DNA from: Purshia tridentata
Lineage: Eukaryota; Streptophyta; Magnoliopsida; Rosales; Rosaceae
Assembly (NCBI GenBank): GCA_003254885.1
Contig: QANT01007735.1
Coordinates: 1 to 39,710 of the forward strand
Direction of reading: 5' to 3'
Length of the DNA stretch: 39,710 nt
The position numbers and the translations under genes were made by a program. Shown here in pieces: positions 1-11,617 of this stretch (position 1 is the first letter of the stretch; each line of letters begins with the position of its first letter). The notes under the pieces are model-generated. The model made no database searches. It was given only the letters and a program-made list of their open reading frames with translations, and had not been told where the DNA came from.

Positions 1-1799
1 AAAAAAAATTGAAGACTAGATAAAATCTATGAAAATATATAGATAAACCATAAACCTAAATTTACATAATTAAAGTAAAATTTATGCTTGATAGAAAAAC
101 TCAAAATAATATTGACGATTATTATTTTAGGAAAATTGTGCAAGGCTCTACTAGCAGAGTTTTCCAAATGGGAATTAAGCCATTTGCAAAACCACTATCA
201 GGTTTGGCATTGCGAAGCCTTATGTTTTTTTTTTTTTTAAGATTTAATTTATTTTGCTTTTCAAGTGTATCCATTTTAGTAATTTTATAAGAAAATCAAC
301 TTTTAATTAAAAATTTTAAAAAAAATGGGTGAGAAAATAAGACTGGTGGATGGAAATAACACCACTCTAAACTCATTCAGCATACCAATAAGATTAATGA
401 GTTTTACCATTTTTGTCATGCTCGTTTGTGATTATAGGGTTATGTGAAAATGTGTTGAAACTTGTAAGAACTTTTTGTGAATAAGTTAAAATTTTAGAGA
501 GTATTTATGTAAATTTTTGAACCTTAGAAGGTTATGTGAAAATATGTTAAGTCTCAGAATGTGTGCATGTAAATAACTTTAAAGTACTAAAGTGCTTGTG
601 GTAGCACTTGACTGATATAAAAAAAACCAATTGAATGCTCGACACAGTTGCCAAGTACTTAATAGTGTAATTTTTCAAATCCCCCGAGTGTATAGGGACA
701 AATTAGCTTACTTTTTTAATCAAATGAGTTTGTAGTTAAAAATCTTTCAAAAATTGAGTTTCTAAGTAATTTGTTATAAATTTAAAAGGAGATGAGAATT
801 ATCGAAAAGGTTACAGATTATATATAGCCATGCTTGGTATATAAAAAGAACACGTAATTACCTCCCATAAACATTCAATAATGCAATCATAATCAAAAAT
901 GGAATCTTGAGATTAATTCATGCCAATTTGTCAACAAATGGCTACGATTTGATGATTTGACGACTGCTGTTTGTACCTACTAAATTTTCCACGCGCAGGT
1001 CGGAATGGAATTGATGATGCATTTGGTAATATTTCCACAACACATATTTTAAAGTCGTATCAAGAGTCAATACATTGTTTTCTGAGTATTGATATTTAAT
1101 AGTCGTAACCTTTACTTTTTCTTCTTTCTTTTTTTTCATTTAAAGGAGCTTATGACTTGGGGAAGAAAAACTAGCAATTTTCTTTTGCTTTCTCTAACTT
1201 TTAAGCTATATGGCACATAAAAGCATAACAGTGTGAGACAAAGAAGCACAAGCACAACAATATCTCCTCCTTTACCAATCAGACAGAGCCCTTGTGCTGC
1301 CGACTACCTTCCTATCATCTTCTCCCCCTTTTTTTTTGTAATTTTTTATCTCCAAATTAATTTATTATACGGATGTCCAAATTTGTCTATTTTAAAGGTC
1401 AAAAATTTATTTCATAATAGTGGAAATAATATTTCGCTAATATATAAGAATTAAAAAAATTGTTTGTATTCGGTACCATATTTGCCTGCAGATTTTTCCA
1501 ATCAACCATTGACTAATATTTGTATTTTTAATTTTATTGTTTTTTTTGTTGTTTTGCGTGTCTCTGAGTTCTGGAATCACTTTCTTTTCTTTGCTTACTA
1601 ATTTGCCAATAGATATTTGCCCAGTCATATGAAACCCAGACCACCCAGTCCCAAAAGAATCGCAACCCAAGGCCCCAAGGCCCCCAACACAACACCAACA
1701 GTCAAACAAAGATTAAGACTTTGAAACTTCCAACCTCAACACCAACACCTGGAAATTGGGTTTGGAGCCACATGCCTTTGTGAGGCTTTGTCGACCACA
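1..1799. other. AT-rich intergenic DNA, no gene recognised
   Basis: Short open frames occur on both strands but none resembles a known protein, and all are low-complexity or AT-driven. The stretch holds a T run near 225-238, an imperfect direct repeat at 438-580, and a C/A-rich segment near 1620-1800 that leads into the MED16 leader. A diverged transposon remnant is possible but no ends are visible. Confidence 0.6.
438..580. repeat. Imperfect direct repeat, about 92-bp spacing
   Basis: The motif GGTTATGTGAAAATGTGTT at 438 recurs as GGTTATGTGAAAATATGTT at 530. Similarity continues weakly through the following 30 bases or so, with AAATAACTTT near 571 resembling GAATAAGTT near 479. This is two diverged copies of a roughly 92-bp unit with no coding sense. 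Confidence 0.5.
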
Positions 1800-2052
1800 C
1801 CCAGACCCTAAAATAAGCTCAAAACCTCAAACTGCTTGAAAAGCCAACAAACAAAACAAAAAAAAAAAACCCAAATCCGAATCCACTCACTCACACATTC
1901 ACACACACTAACCCCACTACTCTCACTCTCTCTCTTTCTTTGCACAGTGATATCTGTCGCCTTCAATTGCGACTTTCCACCACTTACATTCTTCTCTCTC
2001 TCCCTGTCTGCTTTGCAATTTGTATATATAATTTTTTTAGGGTTTTGGGCCA
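1800..2052 (+). promoter_or_regulatory. MED16 promoter-proximal region and 5' leader
   Basis: The 250 bases before the MED16 start are an A run followed by CT-rich sequence (TCTCACTCTCTCTCTTTC around 1920-1938), typical of plant 5' leaders. They end in TTTAGGGTTTTGGGCC just upstream of the ATG; TTAGGGTTT is the reverse complement of a telo-box-like AAACCCTAA. The transcription start cannot be fixed from sequence; a TATATATAA at about 2023 lies too near the ATG to be the TATA box with confidence. Confidence 0.5.
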
Positions 2053-5000
2053 ATGAGTCAAGTTAAGGACGCTGACGACGAGCCCGTAGCTCAGTCCATT
2101 GAGAGCGATAAGCCCGAAACGGAGAGTATTGAAGAAGAATCAGTGGACAAGCCCGACGACGATCCCATGGAGGAAGACTCCGTCACTCCCAGTCCCAGTC
2201 CCGCCGCTGTCTTTTGTATTAGGCTCAGGCAGCCTAGGTCCAATTTGCAGCATAAGATGAGCGTCCCTGAGCTTTGTCGCAATTTTAGGTATAATTTGAA
2301 GGATTTCCAGCTCCAATTTGTGGAATTGTTTTTCTTTTGAGGAGCATTTGATTGATCTGTCTTTGGTTTTGGTTTTGAAGCGTAATTGTGAAGAAATTGG
2401 AAATAATTGTATTGGTTTGAGCTCACTAGTTGTGTGTTTATGGAGAGGGTTTTTAAATTTACTAAATTCAAACAACATTTGTTGTTATTTAGTGTCTAGT
2501 GAGGGGGGCAGGAGGGAAAATGGTGGAATTTTGAAATGTTGTGAGAGATTTATTTGTGTGTATGTGTGTGAGGGAGATAGCAACAGTGAAATGGATTTGT
2601 TTTGTATGTTTTCAGTTACATAAATAGGATTTGGGTTAATTCATAGTCTTTTTTTTGGTTTCTCAGTGCTGTTTCTTGGTGTGGGAAGCTGAATGCCATA
2701 GCTTGTGCATCTGAAACTTGCGCAAGAATTCCAAGGTTGGCATTGTTTGTTCATCTGCTCACTTTTCTTTCAGGCCATGAGATTGTCTCTCTAGGCGACT
2801 CATGATATTTTCTTTTTATTTTTTGAATTTATTTAAAATGCAGCCTTGCAGCAATGTTGCCACCCATTAAACTAAACTTTATGTGATTTTTTGATTGCTA
2901 TAATGCTATGTATAGTTTTAAAGCTGTGTTATAATCTCGTTCTCTTTCTCGCTTAAAATTTTGTTTCCTTAACATTACAATAATTATACTGTTGTTTCCA
3001 ACTTAAAGTTTTAACCTATATATCTTTCCTAATCGCTAGAGTGTAAAATTTAGCCAGCTTGGTTAGTGGAATTAGAGCTGGTTTACGATTTGGCCTGTAT
3101 TTTATTTATTTTTCTCCCTAGCTAATAATTGAATTCTTTTACGGTTATGACTATTCTTCTTATTCTTGGTTTTTCTGTAGTTCTAATGCAAATCCACCTT
3201 TTTGGATTCCTATACATATTGTGATCCCAGAGCGACCAACTGAGTGTGCAGTGTTCAATGTCAATGCAGGTATATTTGCTGGTTTATCTGCTTTTATAAG
3301 AGCCTTTGGTTTTTTAGGTATAATTTGAGTATTTCACTTTTTATATGATGCACTTTAAAATATTGGTCCTAATTTTGTGAATTTTGATAGTTACATTTAA
3401 TACATTTTGCAGATTCTCCTCGTGATTCTGTCCAGTTTATTGAGTGGTCCCCTTCTTCTTGCCCTCGTGCCTTACTAATTGCCAATTTCCATGGGAGAGT
3501 AACGATCTGGACCCAGCCTTCTCAAGTAAGCTATACTTGCTGGATTGATGTCTTCAAATTCTTAGATGACTTTTTTCCCTTACAAATTCTTGACGTGGCT
3601 ATTGCAGTATCAGCTCAAATGTAATAATGTTGGCCAATAATCAGCATTTAATTTTATCTTTTCTTCCCTCAAACTTTCTTTTTGGTCAAGGTATTTTTTG
3701 AATGTTTATATTTGGTCTATCTGTTCAGGGACCAGCTAATCTAGTACATGATGCTAGCCGCTGGCAACAAGAGCATGAATGGCAGCAGGATATTGCAGTT
3801 GTTACAAAGTGGCTATCAGGGGTGTCTCCAGTAAGCAGTTTTTCTGTCTATCTGGTTTCAAAAGATAATATGTGTTTCTTGTTCTCTCCATCCGAATGTA
3901 TTGTCAGTTGGAATGCAACATTTTAGCTTAATGATCATATGCACTTCCCATTATGTAGGAAGTATGACTGAGAATCCTCTGCTGTATTCTAGAGTCAACT
4001 TTCTCATTAATTGCACAGACATTTTATTAAAGGGTATATATACAAGCCTGAATGCGGCTTGCATTTAGATATACTGTTCCCCTCATAGTATATGATGTAT
4101 ATCTACTATTACCTCTTACTAATGGTCAAGAAGGGTGAACTTCGGTTATCTTGTTGAGTAGTTTACTTTGCTGTTGTGGTGTTTGCTAACTAACAAATAA
4201 TGTGTTTTTTAGGTCTTGATTCTTTAGGTTTCAATGTAGTGTATTCCAAGTTACTATTTTTTCTAGTGCTGTATTTCACATTTTGTGTCTATTGGTGTGA
4301 TCTACATTATCCTCTTTCAGATGTTGATGTTCTAATGTTTTTTTTGTTTTAATGAACCAGTATAGGTGGCTTTCCTCAAAATCAAGTACTTCCTTGAATG
4401 CAAAGTCAACTTTTGAAGAAAAATTTCTTTCACAGCAGTCTCAAAATTCAGGTCCCCCCCTCTCCCCCCCACCCTAAACCTCTTGTATTTTCATTTTTTC
4501 TGATATGCAATTTTAATTGTGCAATGTAAGTTTGGTTGGTATCTGATGCAATATTTGGTTTTTGTTTCAGATAGGTGGCCCAATTTTTCTTGCGTTTGTT
4601 CTGTTTTCTCTTCAGGCTCTGTTCAGCTTCATTGGTCCCAGTGGCCTCCTAATCAGAGTAGTGCTGCGCCAAAGTGGTTTCAAACGAGCAAGGGGCTCTT
4701 GGGTGCTGGGCCTAGTGGGATCATGGCTGCTGATGCTATTATAACAGACAGTGGTGCCATGCACGTGGCAGGTGTTCCAATTGTAAACCCATCCACTGTT
4801 GTTGTTTGGGAGGTCACTCCTGGCCTTGGAAATGGATTTCACGTAACTCCGAAGATGAGCACAAGCAACGGGGTCCCACCTTCAATAAATCCACCCAATT
4901 GGGCAGGGTTTTCCCCTTTGGCTGCATATTTGTTTAGCTGGCAAGATTATCTAATATCTGAAGGAAAGCAAGGGAGAAAGCAGACATATACAGATCACAG

Positions 5001-8000
5001 TGATACCGTACCACTTCATTGCTCTCCAGTTTCAAATTTTTCAGCGTATGTGAGCCCTGAGGCTGCAGCCCAGTCTGCAACAACCACTACGTGGGGATCT
5101 GGAGTTACTGCGGTTGCCTTTGATCCAACTCGCGGTGGTTCTGTCATAGCTGTGGTCATAGTGGAGGGTACTAATTTTGTTTTTCTTGAAATCATTTTCA
5201 TTTTTGAAATTTAATTTCAAGCTGTTGGTATAATGAAGCATGCATTTGGTTGTTCTTTTTTTACTCCTCTCCTAATCCAGATGCACATCCTTCCAAAAAA
5301 ATGTTTAGAATTACACGAGAACTATACTAATACCATAAAAATGCATCATATGTTTCACCTGTGCAGGACAATATATGTCTCCTTATGATCCAGATGAGGG
5401 TCCTTCAATTACAGGATGGAGAGTGCAACGTTGGGAATCATCTCTTCAGCCTGTTGTCCTTCATCAAATATTTGGAAACCCTACTTCCAGTTTTGGTGGG
5501 CAGGCACCCATGCAAACAGTTTGGCTGTCCAAAGTGGACACAAGCATACAACCAACTAATGATTTTAAAATTCACCAAGCAGTTGCAGCAGGAGCAACCT
5601 CTGATGCAAGGAAGACATCTGATTCTAGTGTCGAGAAGGCAAAAAGAGTCAGTTTTGATCCTTTTGACCTGCCAAGTGATGTTAGAACACTTGCTCGAAT
5701 AGTTTATTCAGCTCATGGTGGTGAGATTGCTGTTGCTTTTCTCCGGGGTGGGGTTCACATCTTCTCTGGTCCAAACTTTGCACCTGTTGATAACTACCAG
5801 ATTAATGTTGGATCTGCGATTGCTGCTCCAGCCTTCTCATCGACAAGCTGCTGCTCAGCTTCTGTTTGGCATGACAGTAGTAAGGACCGTACAATTTTAA
5901 AAATTATACGTGTCCTTCCTCCTGCTGTTCCAAGCAGTCAAGTGAAAGCAAACTCATCAACCTGGGAACGTGCAATTGCGGAAAGGTAATTCTTAAAAGT
6001 GGTTAAGCTTTGTATCTTCCACCCAGGTTAACCTTTCTGGGGGCCATACCACCCAGGTTAACCTTGATCCCCAAACTTAGTGCTTATGATGTTTAAGTTA
6101 CATCAGATAGAGGTTGGATATATATATATATATTTTTTTCTTTTTCAATGGAGTGATGATTATCATTGCAGGTTTTGGTGGAGTCTTTTGGTTGGGGTTG
6201 ATTGGTGGGATGCTGTTGGCTGTACACAGAGTGCTGCCGAAGATGGCATTGGTAATAAATTTTAGATTCTTTTTATGTTGTTATTGTTTGTCTAATCAAT
6301 AACAATGTAATACAGGAGAATTCAGGAAAAAATTATGTCTTCTTAATATATGCGTTCTTTTCTCTTAAATGTTATGCACAACCCTTTCCGACCTTGGTAT
6401 ATGTTTTTGTTGCAGTTTCACTGAACAGTGTCATTGCAGTACTGGATGCAGATTTTCATTCTCTTCCCTCTTCACAGCACAGGCAACAGTATGGTCCTGT
6501 AAGTTTTTCTGGCCATAACACAGGTTGTACAAGATTCTTATGGATTCATGTTTTTACATGCTAATTTGCTCGTGAAAATAAAGAACAAAGGTGTAGTTTG
6601 TTGGATGCATTTATTGGTTTTAGTTTTTTATTTTGTTGAATGCATTTATTGGTTTGACTAAGAAAATTATACCTGTTATGATGCAGAGTCTAGACAGGAT
6701 CAAATGCAGGCTACTGGAAGGTACAAATGCACAAGAAGTTAGGGCAATGGTGCTAGACATGCAAGCCAGGCTGTTGCTAGACATGCTTGGGAAAGGAATA
6801 GAATCAGCTTTGATAAATCCATCTGCTTTGGTACCAGAGCCATGGCAGGCATCTGGTGAAATGTTATCTGGCATTGATTCTGAAGCAATGGCTGTTGATC
6901 CAGCACTAGTTCCAAATATTCAGGTTTGCTGTTGATTCTTTTTAAGTTTATGCACTGAAGATATGCTGATGTGTTCCCTATAATTTGACATATAATTGGT
7001 GGTTGTGTTACATTTTGTTTTTTAATTGCTATATGTGTACTTAAAAGTCAATAATGTGGAATCCAGTGATATAGGTGCATCGTTGTGGGTTATGTCCTGG
7101 CCCTCAATTCTATGAAATGAGTAGTAGAAAGAGAACTCAAGCTGACCTCATTTGGGCTTGTAAAGACCAAGTATCGTTATGGGGATAGTTGATTGAAACT
7201 TCCTCCAGTCAGCTAATGCCCTTGTATATCATTATTTTAAGATTTTCCTTCAAATTTCAACCTTTTTTATTTCCAAATCTTTCTATGGTAATGCAGGCTT
7301 ACGTTGATGCAGTTCTTGATTTGGCTTCACATTTCATCACTCGTTTGCGGCGCTACGCAAGTTTTTGTCGCACATTGGCGAGCCATGCTGTTACTGCCGG
7401 CACTGGCAGCAATCGCAATATGGTGGCTAGTCCTACCCAAAGTTCGGCTTCTCCTGCAACAAGTCAGGGTCAGTATGCATTTGTCTTCTCATTATGGAAA
7501 GTTAAGAAGATCTTCTATTGTTGGGTTCTGGTGCCAAAAAAAAAAAAAAAAAACAAGTTGAATAATGTTCTACATCAGGATTGACCAAGTATGGGTTGGT
7601 CCTGAATCCCAAACCATTTAGGAAGTTAAAATAACTTCAGAGGCAGTCTGTGTAGCATGAGTTTTCTTACATTGAGGTGGTTGTTGATTATTTATTTTTC
7701 TTACTCCTTATATGCATTGTTCTCAATGGAGCATTTTTGTTGGCAATGTAATGCCATAATTTTTTTTAGGTGGTCAAAGTGGAACTACAACTTCCACAGG
7801 AAATACCCAGATGCAAGCTTGGGTACAAGGTGCCATTGCAAAGATTAGTAGTACCTCTGATGGAGTGTCCAATTCAACTCCAAACCCCATTAGTGGTCCA
7901 TCTTCCTTCATGCCAATAAGTATTAACACAGGAACATTTCCTGGAACACCTGCTGTTAGGCTAATTGGGGATTGCCATTTTCTTCATAGGTTATGCCAGC

Positions 8001-9842
8001 TTTTGCTTTTCTGTTTTTTCTTTCGGCGAACTCAGCAACCCCGTTTGGTTGGGGGTGGGCAGAGAAGTACTGATTCAAATATGCAAAAGCCTCAGCCTGG
8101 TGCTCCTGGGAAGGTGGAGGAAATCAGTTCTGTTTCAGCAAAACCATCGTCAACCATAGTCAGACCAGATGAGGGTCAGGTAGCACGGGCTGGTCAGATC
8201 ATACCTACAGCAAAAGGAGTTGAAGAAGGACCTGCTGGAAGGTCAAGATTGGGTGCTGGAAATGCTGGTCAAGGGTACACTTTTGAGGAGGTAGAAACTG
8301 GTGCTCTTTTCTTTTCAGGTCTCTGCACAAAAATGATATATTGGCTTTTTGTTTAATGTCTGGCTTAATTTTTAATGTTCAATCTTCATGTCTTATTCTG
8401 AAATTTGACACACTGTAAGGGCATATGCAATTAATTTAATAATTTTCTCCATCAAAGAGAACCAGTAAGCAGAACCTAGAATGATGTAATGCACTCGGTT
8501 GCTGTGATGTAGGTTAAAGTTCTTTTCCTCATTCTTATGGATCTTTGCCGGCGAACAGCAAGCTTGGCGCATCCTTTGCCAGTTTCTCAGGTGGGAAGCA
8601 GCAACATTCAGGTGCGGCTGCATTACATTGATGGAAATTATACTGTACTTCCAGAGGTGGTTGAAGCATCCCTAGGCCCTCATATGCAGGTATAGTTGTT
8701 ACATGGTTGTTACTGTCAGTTGTCATCAATAATGCTGTCCAATTATGTCTGCAACATGACAATGACTTGGGAGTAAAATAAATGAGGATTGCTAAAAAGA
8801 TTTGATTTCCGTGTATGTGAGATACCCATATGCAGCAAGATATGCTACTGATAAATCATTGTAAAAGTGCGCTTTGTGGTAAATTATTAAAGTAATATAT
8901 ACTAGTTGGAAGAAAATGAATGTAGTTAGAATTTCATAAAGAAAGTGGGTCTCCAACTTGTTAGCTAGTTGCTTAAAATCTTTAAAATCCCATATAGTAA
9001 TTTATAGTTCTTTTTGTTAGTCTCAATCATGATCTGAAATCCCATAGTTATTTCTTATTCTATTTGTTAGTGTGGAACTCTTCTCTAATATTCTTTTCTC
9101 TGATGGGCTATAAAGAATATGCCCCGGCCTAGAGGTGCAGATGCTGCTGGTCTGTTACTCCGAGAGTTAGAACTCCACCCTCCAGCTGAAGAGTGGCACA
9201 GGCGGAATATGTATGGTGGGCCTTGGTCTGATGGAGATGATATGGGTCCTCTGGATGATGCTCCCAAGCTATGTAATTCTGCTGACCCACTTGATCTCAG
9301 TTCATTGGAAAGTTGTGATGTTTATTATGGAAAGTTGTGGCCGAGGAAGCGCAGGATGTCTGAAAGAGATGCAGCTTTTGGCTTAAACACTTCTGTCGGT
9401 CTTGGGGCATACCTTGGTATAATGGGATCACGGAGAGATGTGGTTACTGCTGTATGGAAGACTGGTCTTGAAGGGGTTTGGTACAAGGTTTGATATGAAA
9501 ACTTCTCCATGTTTTTATTTCTCCTCATTGTTTGATCTTCAATGCCTCTTTTATGTAAATGTACTGATGTGCAAAGAACTTCACATAATTACCTGATTTC
9601 TTCCTGCTTTGGTGGAATTTTTTATATCCTTTTTATGTGTCTCTGTTTGTTGTGTCGCTTCAATCTTATTTTGCACTGTTATTATGTGAATGCAGTGCAT
9701 AAGATGTTTGCGGCAGACTTCAGCTTTTGCTTCCCCAGGTGCTACTAGTCCGCATAATCAAACTGAGCTCGAGACATGGTGGATTAGCCGCTGGTCATAT
9801 TGCTGTCCTATGTGTGGTGGAACATGGGTTCGAGTTGTATAG
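2053..9842 (+). CDS. MED16: Mediator complex tail subunit 16 (MED16 / SFR6)
   Basis: MED16 bridges DNA-bound activators and RNA polymerase II in the Mediator tail. In Arabidopsis it is SFR6, needed for cold, defence and iron-deficiency expression. Sixteen coding exons join in phase: 2053-2288, 2667-2735, 3181-3269, 3413-3525, 3729-3830, 4361-4451, 4571-5167, 5367-5985, 6172-6251, 6416-6498, 6687-6923, 7297-7468, 7770-8290, 8513-8689, 9116-9487, 9696-9842. The product is 1234 aa; the Arabidopsis protein is close to 1,278. The N-terminus is acidic and poorly conserved (residues 1-55), then the family core begins (MSVPELCRNFSAVSWCGKL). The N-terminal half should form the WD40-like propeller of MED16. 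The long exons 7 and 8 carry near-invariant plant segments such as GPSGIMAADAIITDSGAMHV. The last exon holds CIRC (1187-1190) and CCPMC (1222-1226), a probable zinc-binding C-terminus, and ends WVRVV. Exon 15 uses an AAG acceptor. All splice borders are GT..AG. The start is the first ATG in frame with the acidic N-terminus. No frame breaks were seen. Confidence 0.96.
6019..6065. repeat. 30-bp tandem duplication in MED16 intron 8
   Basis: CCACCCAGGTTAACCTT occurs at 6019-6035 and again, identically, at 6049-6065, about 35 bases after the exon 8 donor. Between them lies TCTGGGGGCCATA. Confidence 0.8.
6119..6133. repeat. (TA)n microsatellite in MED16 intron 8
   Basis: An uninterrupted TA run precedes a T-rich tract, about 40 bases upstream of the exon 9 acceptor at 6170-6171. 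Length variation here would alter the distance from the branch region to the acceptor. Confidence 0.85.
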
Positions 9843-10330
9843 TTCACTCAACTGACTCTCTTGTTTATTGGGTGGGTTCCTTCGTAACCATTGCTGACCA
9901 TTGACAACTAAATCATATGCCCAGGGGAACATGGAGGTACTAAGGGGGTCGTGGCCCCTGCAAACTTTTGCAAAAGAAATCGATATTAAGTTGCAGAATA
10001 CTAATGGCACTTGTAAATATATTTTTTCATCTCTTTTGTGCTTTGCTTCTCATGAATATTATAATTTAATTAAATACTATTTAACTCAAATTTCACAGCA
10101 TCAGTTGGATACTTGATCTTTATGGTTATAAAGTTATAGGTAATACGAAATTATTTTTGTATTTATTTGTTTAATATTGGTTTTTTTTTTCTTTAAGAGT
10201 GGTTTAACTGAACCCAATTATTTTGTATCTTATTTCTAATCCAACTTTTTTTATGTAATTTTTTGTTTTCACATTTACTCTTTGCAAGAAACTGCAAATA
10301 TTGGTTTATTCTTGTACTTTGTTTTGTTTT

Positions 10331-10382
10331 AAGAACTATATCTCTTCTTTGGTCAAAAAAAAAAAAAGAACTATATCTCTTC
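10331..10382. repeat. 17-bp direct repeat flanking a short A-tailed insertion
   Basis: AAGAACTATATCTCTTC is present identically at 10331-10347 and 10366-10382. The 18 bases between are TTTGGTC followed by a pure A run. A target-site-like duplication around an A tail is the hallmark of target-primed reverse transcription, so this may be a severely 5'-truncated LINE or SINE end. Replication slippage or end-joining with filler is the alternative. Confidence 0.7.
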
Positions 10383-10691
10383 AAGATCAAAGCGCAATTT
10401 CTTAGTTAAAAGCACTTTTAACTTAAATACTAACGTAATAAGTTCATGGATAATTATTTAAACTCTAACAAATGCATACAACCTAATATTGCAAAAATTA
10501 TAATTATTATATTAATTCAGCGAATCTACCGTTGTAAAATGGATGGATGCTGCCGTTATATTTGATTTAGCCATTAACATTCAAGTCCATAATTTTTTTT
10601 AAAGAAAAAACATAAGATTTCTATTGAGTGGAATTATTTAATATATTAAGTTGTGAGATGGTGAATTTAAACAATAACAAGGAGTAATAAT

Positions 10692-10948
10692 AATATTGAT
10701 TATAATATGGTGTAATAATAATAGTGAACTTGATATAATATGGTGTAATAATAATAGTGAATTTGATTATGTTGTAAATATATTAGATTGGTGGTAAGAA
10801 ATTTTTATTATGTTTTATGAGTGTTAAATAAAAGTCAATATTGATTATAATATGGTGTAATAATAATAGTGAATTTGATTATGTTGTAAATATATTAGAT
10901 TGGTGGTAAGAAAATTTTATTATGTTTTATGAGTGTTAAATAAAAGTC
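10692..10948. repeat. Nested tandem duplication, about 112-bp unit
   Basis: The second unit, 10837-10948, repeats 10692-10836 almost exactly. The first unit is about 33 bases longer because an internal segment around TATGGTGTAATAATAATAGTGAA is itself duplicated. Both units end in GTTAAATAAAAGTC. The near identity implies a recent duplication. Confidence 0.85.
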
Positions 10949-10968
10949 ATGACCGTAAATTAATAATA

Positions 10969-10974
10969 CACGTG
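10969..10974. promoter_or_regulatory. G-box core CACGTG upstream of TRAPPC13
   Basis: The palindrome sits in ACACGTGT, about 290 bases before the TRAPPC13 ATG. bZIP and bHLH factors bind this core in plants. Function here is inferred only from motif and position. Confidence 0.35.
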
Positions 10975-11263
10975 TTTTAGGGGAAATACATTAGATTCAA
11001 TGGTTAATTGGAAACACCACTGATAGTTTATACTTGGTGACACAAACCAACAAGTTAATAACCAGTGTTTAGGTGTATAATATTAGATTTTTGATTAAAA
11101 TGGTCCTTTAAGTTTCTTTTTTAGTATGTAAGGTACTAAAACTTAAGATTTAACAGAAGCAGTTAAATTGAACGATATATGATGAAGACGAAAGTGCGAC
11201 AGTGGGTCTGAAACAAAGTGTGAAATTGGGCAATCTGGAGGCAACCGAATCGAAGACGAAACG

Positions 11264-11561
11264 ATGAGCAGCGGTCAAGGAGGACCCCACTCGCTGGCCT
11301 TTAGGGTGATGAGGCTGTGCAAGCCCTCGTTCCAGGTGGACCCCATTCCCCTCCTCCTGGACCCGGCCGATCTTCTCGTCGGCGAGGACATCTTCGACGA
11401 CCCAATCGCCGATGCTCAACTGCCTCGTCTCCTCGACACTCAAGTCTCCAACCCCCCGGCCGCCGACTCCGATCTCAGCTTCCGCACCCGATTCCTCCTC
11501 CACCACCCCTCCGACTCCATCGGCCTCTCCGGCCTCCTCGTACTCCCCCAAGCCTTCGGGT

Positions 11562-11617
<56 letters not shown>

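Larger units (their letters stand above)
9843..11263. other. MED16 3' UTR and AT-rich intergenic spacer
   Basis: No protein-coding exon was found. The first 200-300 bases after the MED16 stop are probably its 3' UTR. Further right are a short A-rich insertion flanked by direct repeats (10331-10382), a nested tandem repeat (10692-10948) and a CACGTG at 10969-10974. The last 100 or so bases are the leader of TRAPPC13. Confidence 0.6.

Noticed and set aside
9827..9842. GGGTTCGAGTT, resembling a tRNA T-loop
   Set aside because: It is the coding end of MED16 (TWVRVV and stop) and has no tRNA context.
11150..11566. 138-codon minus-strand open frame, Gly/Glu-rich
   Set aside because: It is the antisense shadow of the GC-rich TRAPPC13 exon 1.
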